Shown: in pieces, positions 7,812 through 15,271 of the stretch
Numbering within the stretch: the stretch's first letter is position 1
Layout: every line of letters begins with the position of its first letter
Assembly: GCF_913773735.1 (NCBI RefSeq)
Contig: NZ_CAJYEB010000037.1
Span: 62,001 to 126,000, forward strand
Direction of reading: 5' to 3'
DNA length: 64,000 bases
Origin: an uncultured Massilia sp.
GTDB lineage: Bacteria; Pseudomonadota; Gammaproteobacteria; Burkholderiales; Burkholderiaceae_D
The notes under the pieces: generated by a model
The model's input: only the letters and a program-made list of their open reading frames with translations
Databases searched by the model: none
What the model was told of the DNA's origin: nothing
Translations under genes and position numbers: made by a program

Positions 7812-9269
7812 ATGAGCACCGTCCCGTCCCACTGCGACCGGCCGCTGGCCGAGGGCGCCCCGGCCGCCGCGCCGGCCGCGCGCAGCGCCCATCCGCACCT
7901 CGTGCTGGCGACCTCGATCCTGTCGAGCAGCCTGGCCTTCATCGACGGCTCCGTCGTCAACGTCGGGCTGCCGTCGATCGGGCGCGACCTGGGCGGCGAC
8001 GGCGCCGGCCTGTCCTGGGTCGTGAACGGCTACCTGCTGCCGCTCAGCGCCCTGCTGCTGCTGGGCGGCGCGGCCGGCGACCGCTTCGGACGGCGCCGCA
8101 TCCTGCTGGGAGGCATCGCCGTGTTCGCCGTCGCCTCGCTGCTGTGCGCGCTGGCGCCGCGATTGTGGCTGCTGGTCGGAGGGCGGGTATGGCAGGGCAT
8201 CGGCGCGGCCATGGTCCTGCCGAACAGCCTGGCGATCCTCGGCGCCACCTTCGAGGGCAAGGCACGCGGCAAGGCGATCGGCATCTGGGCCGCGGCCGGC
8301 GCCGGCGCCGGCGCCATCGGACCGCTGCTGGGCGGCTGGCTGATCGACACGGTCGGCTGGCGCGCCGTCTTCACCATCAACCTGCCGATCGCGGCGGCCG
8401 CCCTGTTCATGGGCTGGCGCTACGTGAAGGCGCCGTCCGGCGGCCAGCGCGCCGCCCTCGATCCGGGCGGGGCGCTGCTGGCCAGCCTGGGGCTGGGCTG
8501 CGTCACCTGGGGCCTGGCGTCCGCCTCCGCCGCCAAGGCCTTCGGCGTCGCGTCCGCACTGGCCGTGCTGGCCGGCACGGCGATCCTGCTGGCCTTCCTG
8601 CGCGTCGAGCGGCGCGCCGGCGAAGGCGCGATGCTGCCGCTGGCGCTGTTCGCCTCGCGCAGCTTTTCCGGCCTGAACCTGATGACCTTCCTGCTGTACG
8701 GGGCGCTGGGTGCGCTGATGCTGCTGGTGCCCTACATCCTGATCGAGGCGCTCGGTTACTCGGCCAAGCAGGCCGGCGCCGCGCTGCTGCCCTTCCCCGT
8801 CGTGATGGCGCTGGGTTCGCCGCCGATGGGGCGGCTGGCCGGCCGGATCGGCTCGCGCCTGCCGCTGTCGATCGGCGCGCTGGTCGTGGCCGGCGGCTTC
8901 CTGCTGGCGCTACGCATCGGCAAGGGCGACTACGTGGCCACGGTACTGCCGGCCATCCTGACGATCGCCGTCGGCATGGCCTGCGTCGCCTCGCCGCTGA
9001 CCACGGCCGTGCTGTCCTCCGTGGACGGCAGCCGCACGGGCGTGGCGTCCGGCTTCAACAGCGCCGTCGCGCGCGCCGGCGGCCTGATCGCCACCGCCCT
9101 GCTGGGTCTGGTGCTGACGGCGCGCGGCGAGGCGCTGCTGGCGCCCTTCCACGCGGCGCTGGCCGTGTGCGCGGCCAGCGCCGCGGCGGCGGCCGTGTGC
9201 GCCTTCATCTGGGTCGACGCCGACGGCAAGCCGCCGCCGGCGGCCGGGCACCAGGAGCGCACCGACTGA
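7812..9269 (+). CDS. MFS drug-efflux transporter, DHA2 (EmrB/QacA) type
   Basis: A 485-residue polytopic membrane protein. The start of helix 1 has the FIDGSVVNVGLPSI pattern of 14-helix DHA2 exporters. Motif A between helices 2 and 3 is seen as GDRFGRRR, and a motif C-like Gly-rich helix 5 (GAGAGAIGPLLGG) is typical of antiporters. It probably exports drugs or other amphiphilic compounds by proton antiport; the substrate is not predictable. GGAG lies just before the ATG at 7812. No regulator is adjacent. Confidence 0.88.
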   Translation: MSTVPSHCDRPLAEGAPAAAPAARSAHPHLVLATSILSSSLAFIDGSVVNVGLPSIGRDLGGDGAGLSWVVNGYLLPLSALLLLGGAAGDRFGRRRILLGGIAVFAVASLLCALAPRLWLLVGGRVWQGIGAAMVLPNSLAILGATFEGKARGKAIGIWAAAGAGAGAIGPLLGGWLIDTVGWRAVFTINLPIAAAALFMGWRYVKAPSGGQRAALDPGGALLASLGLGCVTWGLASASAAKAFGVASALAVLAGTAILLAFLRVERRAGEGAMLPLALFASRSFSGLNLMTFLLYGALGALMLLVPYILIEALGYSAKQAGAALLPFPVVMALGSPPMGRLAGRIGSRLPLSIGALVVAGGFLLALRIGKGDYVATVLPAILTIAVGMACVASPLTTAVLSSVDGSRTGVASGFNSAVARAGGLIATALLGLVLTARGEALLAPFHAALAVCAASAAAAAVCAFIWVDADGKPPPAAGHQERTD

Positions 9270-9329
9270 AGCCTGGCGCCGGACGCGCGCCCGCCGTCCC
9301 GGCGCCTCGCCAGGCAGCTGCCACGGCAT

Positions 9330-10940
9330 TCAGGCGCGCGGGTTCACCGACGCCGGAAACGTCGGCGCCCGGCGCCGCCGGCTCGCCTGCTCGTAGGCAT
9401 GGGCCATGCCGATCAGCGCCGCGTCGGTCCAGGCGGTGCCGACGAAGGAGATGCCGACCGGCAGCCCATGCACGTGGCCGGCCGGCACCGTCACGTGCGG
9501 ATAGCCGGCCACGGCCGCCGGCGACGAGAAGCTGCCGCCGTAGTGGTCGCCGTTGATGTAGTCGGTCAGCCAGGCCACGCCGCCGGTCGGCGCAACCAGC
9601 GCGTCGAGCTTTTCCGCGCGCAGGACCTGGTCGATGCCTTCGGCGCGCGCATGGCGCCGGTTGTCGGCCAGCGCGGCGCGGTAGGCCGCGTCCTCCAGGC
9701 CCGGCATGGCCTGCGCCGCGACCAGGTGTTCCTGGCCGAAGAAGCGCAGCTCGCGCGCCGCCTGCTTCTCGTTGAAGGCGATCACGTCGGCCATGGTCTT
9801 GACCGGCGCGTGGGGCGCGTAGGCGGCCAGGTACGCTTCCAGGCCCGGGCGGAACTCGGCCAGCAGGACGGCGAGCTCGCTGTCCCCGTACTTGTCGATG
9901 TTCGGCACCTGCACGTCGACCAGCACCGCCCCCTGCGCCTTCAGCACGGCCAGCTCGGCCTCGACGACCGCATCGACGGCCTTGTCGCTGCCGAAGGCAT
10001 TGCGCGCGACGCCGATGCGCTTGCCCCGCAGGCCGTCGCCGCGCAGCGCGGCGGCGAAGTCGGCCGGCTTGCCGCGGCTGTCCGCGGTCGCCGCGTCCTG
10101 CGGATCGGGGCCGGCCAGCGCGGCCAGCAGCAGCGCGGCGTCGGCCACGCTGCGCGTCATCGGGCCGGCCGTGTCCTGCGAGTGGGCGATGGGAATGATG
10201 CCGCTGCGGCTGACCAGGCCCAGCGTCGGCTTGATGCCGACGATGCCGCAGGTCGAGGCCGGCGAGACGATCGAGCCGTCGGTCTCGGTGCCGACCGCCA
10301 GCGTCGCCAGGCTGGTCGCCATCGCCGCGCCGGCGCCGGAACTCGACCCGCTGGGATTGCGGTCCAGCGCATACGGATTGCGGGTCTGGCCACCGCGGCC
10401 GCTCCAGCCGCTGGTCGAATGGGTCGAGCGCATATTGGCCCATTCCGACAGATTGGTCTTGCCGAGGATGACGGCGCCCGCCGCGCGCAGGCGCTGCACG
10501 ATGAAGGCGTCGCGGCTGGCGCGCACGCCGTCCAGCGCCAGCGAGCCGGCGCTGGTGCTCATGCGGTCGCCGGTGGCAATATTGTCCTTCAGCAGCACGG
10601 GAATGCCGTGCAGCGGACCGCGCACCTTGCCGGCCTTGCGCTCGCGGTCGAGATCGGCGGCAATCGCGAGGGCGTCGGGGTTCAGTTCGATCACGGCATT
10701 GATGGCAGGCCCGGCCTTGTCGATGGCGGCGATGCGCGCCAGGTAGCGCTGCGCCAGCGCGACGGCCGTCAGCGTCCCGGCCTGCATGCGGGCCTGCTGC
10801 TCCTGGACGCCGGCTTCCAGCAGTGGATCCGCGACCGGCGCGGCCTCCGGTACGGCGGCCTGCGCCGTGCGCGCGATGGCGGTGGCGGCCGCGGCGCTGC
10901 CGGCGGCGAGTCCGAGTCGAACGAAATCCCTGCGCTCCAT
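9330..10940 (-). CDS. Amidase signature family hydrolase, Tat-exported
   Basis: A 536-residue amidase. The catalytic Ser-cisSer-Lys set is visible: Lys in VLLKDN (~118), the Ser-rich GSSSGAGAAMA (~198-208), and the nucleophile in TETDGSIVSPAS (~223). The N-terminus MERRDFVRLG followed by an Ala-rich hydrophobic stretch is a twin-arginine signal, so it likely folds in the cytoplasm and works in the periplasm. GGAGGAA precedes the ATG at 10940; an upstream in-frame start at 10979 would bury the signal and was rejected. Relatives hydrolyse amides such as peptide amides or aryl amides; the substrate is unknown. Confidence 0.88.
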   Translation of the reverse strand: MERRDFVRLGLAAGSAAAATAIARTAQAAVPEAAPVADPLLEAGVQEQQARMQAGTLTAVALAQRYLARIAAIDKAGPAINAVIELNPDALAIAADLDRERKAGKVRGPLHGIPVLLKDNIATGDRMSTSAGSLALDGVRASRDAFIVQRLRAAGAVILGKTNLSEWANMRSTHSTSGWSGRGGQTRNPYALDRNPSGSSSGAGAAMATSLATLAVGTETDGSIVSPASTCGIVGIKPTLGLVSRSGIIPIAHSQDTAGPMTRSVADAALLLAALAGPDPQDAATADSRGKPADFAAALRGDGLRGKRIGVARNAFGSDKAVDAVVEAELAVLKAQGAVLVDVQVPNIDKYGDSELAVLLAEFRPGLEAYLAAYAPHAPVKTMADVIAFNEKQAARELRFFGQEHLVAAQAMPGLEDAAYRAALADNRRHARAEGIDQVLRAEKLDALVAPTGGVAWLTDYINGDHYGGSFSSPAAVAGYPHVTVPAGHVHGLPVGISFVGTAWTDAALIGMAHAYEQASRRRRAPTFPASVNPRA

Positions 10941-11028
10941 GCCTTCCTCCGTGAAATGAATGCGCCAGCATAGCAGCAAACTTGCCTATGTGACACGACT
11001 ACGTGTCGAAGCCAGGAAAACGCGGACG

Positions 11029-11059
11029 AAAAAAAACGCTGCCCGTGGGCAGCGTTTTT
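11029..11059 (-). terminator. Rho-independent terminator after efp
   Basis: On the minus strand ACGCTGCCC pairs with GGGCAGCGT and is followed by eight T. It lies 18 bp after the efp stop codon. Confidence 0.85.
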
Positions 11060-11076
11060 CCTGAAGCGGCGGCAGC

Positions 11077-11652
11077 TTAGTTGCGGACCACTTTCTTGTA
11101 CTCGGCGGTACGGGTGTCGATCTCGATGACGTCGTCCTGGTTGACGAACAGCGGCACCTGGATGGTGAACTGCTTGGCTTCGATCGCGTTCTCGATCTTG
11201 GCTTCCTTCAGGACGTTGCCCGAAGTATTGCCCTTGACGGCCGGCTCGGTGTAGATGACCTGGCGCGCGATGGTGATCGGCAGTTCGACCGAGATGGCCT
11301 TGCCGTCGTAGAACACGGCTTCGCATTCCATACCGTCTTTCAGGTAGTTGATGGCGTCGCCCATGTTTTCTTCTTCGATTTCGTACTGGTTGTACTCTTC
11401 ATCCATGAAGACGTACAGCGGGTCGGCGAAGTACGAGTAGGTCACCGGCTTCTTGTCCAGCACGACGACGTCGAACTTGTCGTCGCCGCGGAACACGTTT
11501 TCCAGCGGGGCGTTGGTGAGAAGATTCTTCATCTTCCACTTGTAGGTGAAGCCCGTGCGGCTCGAGCCGTTGACGTCGGAGCGCAGCACGATAAAGGGCT
11601 TGGCATCGACCATGATGATGTTGCCGACACGGATTTCTTTTGCGGGTTTCAT
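11077..11652 (-). CDS. efp: Translation elongation factor P
   Basis: A 191-residue protein with the KOW-like N-domain and two OB domains, the normal family length. EF-P enters the ribosomal E site and rescues stalling at polyproline. The loop tip residue that must be modified is Arg32 (in NGSSRTG) rather than Lys, which is the subfamily rhamnosylated by EarP. The earP gene is directly upstream on the same strand with a 65-bp gap, fitting this. The ATG at 11652 gives the canonical MKPAKEIRVG start. Confidence 0.96.
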   Translation of the reverse strand: MKPAKEIRVGNIIMVDAKPFIVLRSDVNGSSRTGFTYKWKMKNLLTNAPLENVFRGDDKFDVVVLDKKPVTYSYFADPLYVFMDEEYNQYEIEEENMGDAINYLKDGMECEAVFYDGKAISVELPITIARQVIYTEPAVKGNTSGNVLKEAKIENAIEAKQFTIQVPLFVNQDDVIEIDTRTAEYKKVVRN

Positions 11653-11717
11653 AGGAATATGTAATTCAAATGTGAGTTGCGTTAATCGAGCATCATACCA
11701 CGTCCCCGGCGCGCCGC

Positions 11718-12893
11718 CTACGGCAGCGACCGGACGAAAGCCAGCAGATTGCCCACCAAGTCGCCGTTTGCCAACATCCGCGCCTGCCACTCGGCATTGC
11801 GCTGCGTGATCGCCGGCAGTTCGGCTTGCAGGGACGTCCACAACGGCCGCCAGTCGGCCGCGCTCCCGTCCATGTCGGGATGTCCCGCGCCATTCCAGCG
11901 CAGGGAAAATGCGGTCAGGCCCGGCAGGCCTTCCGCGCTCCGCTGCAGGAAAGCGCGGAGTTTAACATGATGCAAGTTTTCATCCTGCGGATAAATGTGC
12001 CAGATGAACGGTTTGCCCGCCCATTGGGCGCGCACCCAGGAATCCTCGCCGCGCACGACGTTCAGGTCGCAGGCCCACAGCAGACGGTCGTAGTCGTCCT
12101 GCCGCATGAACGGCACGACGCGCAGCGTCAGGGCGCCGCGCGTCGCCTGCGCGCCGGGGACGGCCGCGCCGCCGAGGAACGCCTCTACCGGGACGCGTGC
12201 CACGCCTTCCGGCACCAGGCAGGTCAGCGGCCGGCCGCCGTCGCGCCAGGCGTCGAAGAGCGGCGCGACCGGCGCCTCCGGATAGCAGAACAGGCTGACG
12301 CGGAAGGCGTCCATCTCGGCGGGCGCGACGCCGAGCCGCGCCAGGAACGCCGCCTGCGCGGCGGGGTCGGCCTGGAAGCGGTCGCGCGCGTCCAGCAATG
12401 CCCGCTCGCGCAGCAGTCCGCCCGTCCGGTCGGTAAAGCCGGGAAAGAAGAAATGCTTGGTCAGCGGCAGGCGCGGGTGCATCGACGGCAGCCGGTGGCA
12501 CCCCTCGACCCATGCTTCGGCGCTCAATCCCTCGTAGTTGATCCAGGCCGGGCGCGGCGTGCGCTGCGCCATCGCCGCCACGTAGCCGGGCGGGATGTCG
12601 ACGCCGAAGAACTCGATCACGATGTCGGCCACGTCCTCGGGCGCGAACGCGCCGTCCTGGCCGCGCCAGTGGCGCACCTGCACGCCGTCCACCGCCTGCG
12701 CGTCGGCATCGACGTCCACCGCCGGCCAGATGCGACGAAAGCTCGCCAGGTCGTCGACCCACAGCGTCACCGCGATGTCGTGCTCGTGGCGCAACTGGCG
12801 CGCCAGGCGCCAGCAGATGCCGATGTCGCCATAGTTGTCGACGACCTTGCAGAAGATGGCGAGCGAGGTCGGGCGGGCGGCGGCGTGGAGCAT
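11718..12893 (-). CDS. earP: EF-P arginine rhamnosyltransferase EarP
   Basis: A 391-residue protein of the former DUF2331 family. It begins SLAIFCKVVDNYGDIG, whose Asp is part of the known catalytic region of EarP, and contains a C-terminal GT-B half with MRQDDYDRLLWACDLNVVRG and EDSWVRAQWAGKP, which bind the sugar nucleotide. EarP transfers rhamnose from TDP-rhamnose to Arg32 of EF-P, activating it. The efp gene follows immediately and carries Arg32. The rml genes that make TDP-rhamnose are not in the window. The start at 12893 was chosen because a longer frame runs into non-coding sequence. Confidence 0.95.
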   Translation of the reverse strand: MLHAAARPTSLAIFCKVVDNYGDIGICWRLARQLRHEHDIAVTLWVDDLASFRRIWPAVDVDADAQAVDGVQVRHWRGQDGAFAPEDVADIVIEFFGVDIPPGYVAAMAQRTPRPAWINYEGLSAEAWVEGCHRLPSMHPRLPLTKHFFFPGFTDRTGGLLRERALLDARDRFQADPAAQAAFLARLGVAPAEMDAFRVSLFCYPEAPVAPLFDAWRDGGRPLTCLVPEGVARVPVEAFLGGAAVPGAQATRGALTLRVVPFMRQDDYDRLLWACDLNVVRGEDSWVRAQWAGKPFIWHIYPQDENLHHVKLRAFLQRSAEGLPGLTAFSLRWNGAGHPDMDGSAADWRPLWTSLQAELPAITQRNAEWQARMLANGDLVGNLLAFVRSLP

Positions 12894-13323
12894 GCGTGAC
12901 AAGGAAAACGGTGAAGGATGGCGGGAAGGCGCCCGGCGGCGCGGGCCGGAGATTGTACCGGATTTCATGAAATCAAGAGCCTGTTCGACGTCCTGGCCAC
13001 CGATGCCGCACGACGACAGGGAGTGTCCGCACGAATCCGGTGCAAACCCGGTTCCTTCTGCGCCATCGCAATGCGCGAATGCGTCACGACGATTCACGGG
13101 GCGAACGTCCAACTTCGCACAAACTTCGCCGGGGCGCCCCGGTCCAACAGCCACCTGTAGCAAAGCGGGCAGCACAGCAGCCCGCGTCCATCGCCACGGC
13201 GAGACCGGCGCGCATCCGGCGCCGCGGCGATCCTTCAACCACCGCGGCCGTGCGTGGTGCATGGCGTCCGGCGCGCATCGCGCCGTGTCCGGACGGCGGC
13301 CGCAACCACAGGAGACGTCGATC
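12894..13323. other. Intergenic region between earP and the repeat-protein gene (430 bp)
   Basis: This region lies between divergent genes and should hold the promoters of earP-efp and of the repeat-protein cassette. Open frames here are Arg-rich shadows without ribosome sites. No repeat of the dispersed families is present. A ribosome site AGGAG lies about 10 bp before the ATG at 13324. Confidence 0.5.
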
Positions 13324-14811
13324 ATGTACGAATTTCAGCAACCCGGGGTTGGACAACAGGCAGGACAGCAACTGGCACAAGGCTTGGCGCCGCAGGGATT
13401 CTTCGGCAGCGTACTGGGCGGCCCGCTCGGCGGGCTGGTCGGCCGCGGCATCGGCGGCCTGTTCGGCAATTCGCAACTGGGCGGCCAGATCGGCCAGCTG
13501 GCAGGCGGCATCGGCGGCGGCTTCCTGCCGCTGTCGGCCGACCCCTATCAACAGCTGCAGCAAGCGCAGCAGGCTCAGCAGGCCCAGCAGTTGCAGCAGC
13601 TGGCCCAGCTGCAGGCGCTGCAGGGCCAGCAGGGCCAGCTGGCGCCGCAGGGCTGGTTCGGCAACGTGCTGAGCCAGATAGGCAAGCCGCTGGGCGGCGT
13701 CATCGGCGGCCTGGCCGGCAACCAGCAACTGGGCAGCACCATCGGCGGCATCGCCTCGCACCTGGGCGGCATGCTGCCGTTCTCGGTCGATCCCTATCAG
13801 CAGCAGTTGCAGCAGCAGTTGCAGCAGCAACTTGCCCAGCAAGGCCAGGTCGCGCCGCAGGGCCTGTTCCCGCGCTTCGGCAAGCCCTCGCTGGCCGACA
13901 TGATTCCCGACATGATCCCGCCGCGCCAGCCCGGCATCTTCGGCATGCCGTACGGCGGCTTCTTCCCGCTGCCGTTCAATCCGCAGCAACCGCAGCAGCA
14001 GCAGGCGCAGCAACCGCCGCAACAACCGCCGCAGCAGCAGGCGCAGCAACCGGGCCAGATGGCGCCGCAGGGCTGGTTCGGCAACGCCCTGAGCCAGCTG
14101 GGCCAGCCGGTGGGCGGCTTCATCGGCGGCCTGGCCGGCAACCAGCAACTGGGCAGTACCATCGGCGGCCTCGCCGCGCAACTGGGCGGCATGCTGCCGT
14201 TCTCGGTCGATCCCTACCAGGTCCAGCAGCTGCAGCAGCTGGCCCAGCAGCAGGCGCAGCAGGGCCAGCTGGCGCCGCAGGGCTGGTTCGGCGACGTGCT
14301 GGGCCACATCGGCAAGCCGCTGGGCGGCGTCATCGGCGGCCTGGCCGGCAACCAGCAGCTGGGCAGCACCATCGGCGGCATCGCCTCGCACCTGGGCGGC
14401 ATGCTGCCGTTCTCGGTCGATCCCTACCAGCAGCAGGCCCAGCAGCAGCAGCAGCAGCAGCAGCAGATGCAGCAACTGGCCCAGCTGCAGGCGCTGCAGG
14501 GCCAGCAGGGCCAGCTGGCGCCGCAGGGCTGGTTCGGCAACGTACTCGGCCAGATCGGCAAGCCGCTGGGCGGCGTCATCGGCGGCCTGGCCGGCAACCA
14601 GCAACTGGGCAGCACCATCGGCGGCATCGCCTCGCACCTGGGCGGCATGCTGCCGTTCGCCGTCGATCCGTATGCCGCCGCAGCGCAGGGGCAGGCATTC
14701 GGCCAGCAGGTGCATCCGGGCCAGTTCCCGATCTACCAGGCGTTCGCGCAGCAGGGCGGCTACGGGCAGCAGGTGCCGGGCCAGCAGGCCGGGGGCCCGA
14801 CGCTGCATTAA
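13324..14811 (+). CDS. Glycine-zipper/poly-Gln modular repeat protein (unknown function)
   Basis: A 495-residue protein made of six modules beginning APQG (residues ~22, 107, 177, 247, 317, 399). Four modules (2, 4, 5, 6) are near-identical: APQGWFG, then GGVIGGLAGNQQLG, then GGMLPFSVDPY, joined by Gln-rich linkers. Module 1 is diverged, and module 3 has lost the glycine zipper and is Pro-rich. The GxxxG repeats suggest helix packing, self-assembly or membrane insertion. There is no N-terminal signal, Cys or enzyme motif. Three starts are exactly 70 residues apart. The next two genes encode a subtilisin-propeptide-like protein and a subtilisin, so it may be their substrate or scaffold (inference). 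Confidence 0.85.
   Translation: MYEFQQPGVGQQAGQQLAQGLAPQGFFGSVLGGPLGGLVGRGIGGLFGNSQLGGQIGQLAGGIGGGFLPLSADPYQQLQQAQQAQQAQQLQQLAQLQALQGQQGQLAPQGWFGNVLSQIGKPLGGVIGGLAGNQQLGSTIGGIASHLGGMLPFSVDPYQQQLQQQLQQQLAQQGQVAPQGLFPRFGKPSLADMIPDMIPPRQPGIFGMPYGGFFPLPFNPQQPQQQQAQQPPQQPPQQQAQQPGQMAPQGWFGNALSQLGQPVGGFIGGLAGNQQLGSTIGGLAAQLGGMLPFSVDPYQVQQLQQLAQQQAQQGQLAPQGWFGDVLGHIGKPLGGVIGGLAGNQQLGSTIGGIASHLGGMLPFSVDPYQQQAQQQQQQQQQMQQLAQLQALQGQQGQLAPQGWFGNVLGQIGKPLGGVIGGLAGNQQLGSTIGGIASHLGGMLPFAVDPYAAAAQGQAFGQQVHPGQFPIYQAFAQQGGYGQQVPGQQAGGPTLH
13642..14694 (+). repeat. Coding tandem repeats, ~165-bp conserved core, 210-bp period
   Basis: Near-identical DNA cores start at 13642, 14062, 14272 and 14518, with a diverged copy at 13852. 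Identity at the DNA level is high, which implies recent duplication or gene conversion. A run of CAG triplets near 14440-14466 and shorter runs elsewhere encode Gln linkers and could vary in length without shifting the frame. Confidence 0.85.
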
Positions 14812-14988
14812 GCCGCGGCCGACGCCCGCCCGGGCCAGGCCAGGCCACGCCACCCCGCGCCACTGCGGTGCGGCTGTGGCCGGCCCGGCCGCCGCGGGCG
14901 CCGGCACGCCAACCGGCCCGCCGCAGCCAGCGCGCCGCGCTCGGGCCGTCTCGCCCCGCCACGGGGCAACACGACCGAAGGAGACATG

Positions 14989-15255
14989 ATGCCGAACGCC
15001 AGTGGGACCAGCCGCTACATCATCCGCACCGTCCACGAGGGACCGGTGCTTGCCGCCTTCATCGCGGGCATCCGTACCAACCCCGCGGTCAGGCTGCTCG
15101 AGGCCATCGGGCCGCAGCAGCAGCCGCACACCGCGGTGGTCGAGACCGACGCGGCGACCGCCGAGCAGCTCAGGCAGTCGTTCAGCACCTCCAACCAGTT
15201 GATGATCGAGCCGGACAGCCCGCTGTCGCTGTTCGACCGGCAGGCAGCACTCTGA
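14989..15255 (+). CDS. Small subtilisin-propeptide (inhibitor I9)-like protein
   Basis: An 88-residue protein with the pattern of an I9/propeptide fold: a first strand SRYIIRTV, a middle strand HTAVVETDA followed by a helix TAEQLRQSF, and an end strand LMIEPDSPLSLF. Stand-alone I9 proteins act as chaperones or inhibitors of subtilisins. The next gene, 16 bp on, encodes a subtilisin that has its own similar N-terminal region. AAGGAG at 14978-14983 fits the ATG at 14989 better than the one at 14986. The similarity is by pattern only, so the function is tentative. Confidence 0.65.
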   Translation: MPNASGTSRYIIRTVHEGPVLAAFIAGIRTNPAVRLLEAIGPQQQPHTAVVETDAATAEQLRQSFSTSNQLMIEPDSPLSLFDRQAAL

Positions 15256-15271
15256 TGCGAAAGGAACAGAC

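Noticed and set aside
12918..13160. Small open frame upstream of the repeat-protein gene
   Set aside because: No ribosome site, shadow-like composition and no recognisable feature.
13642..14694. Regularly spaced repeats reminiscent of a CRISPR array
   Set aside because: Units are about 210 bp, in frame and protein-coding, with no unique spacers and no cas genes.
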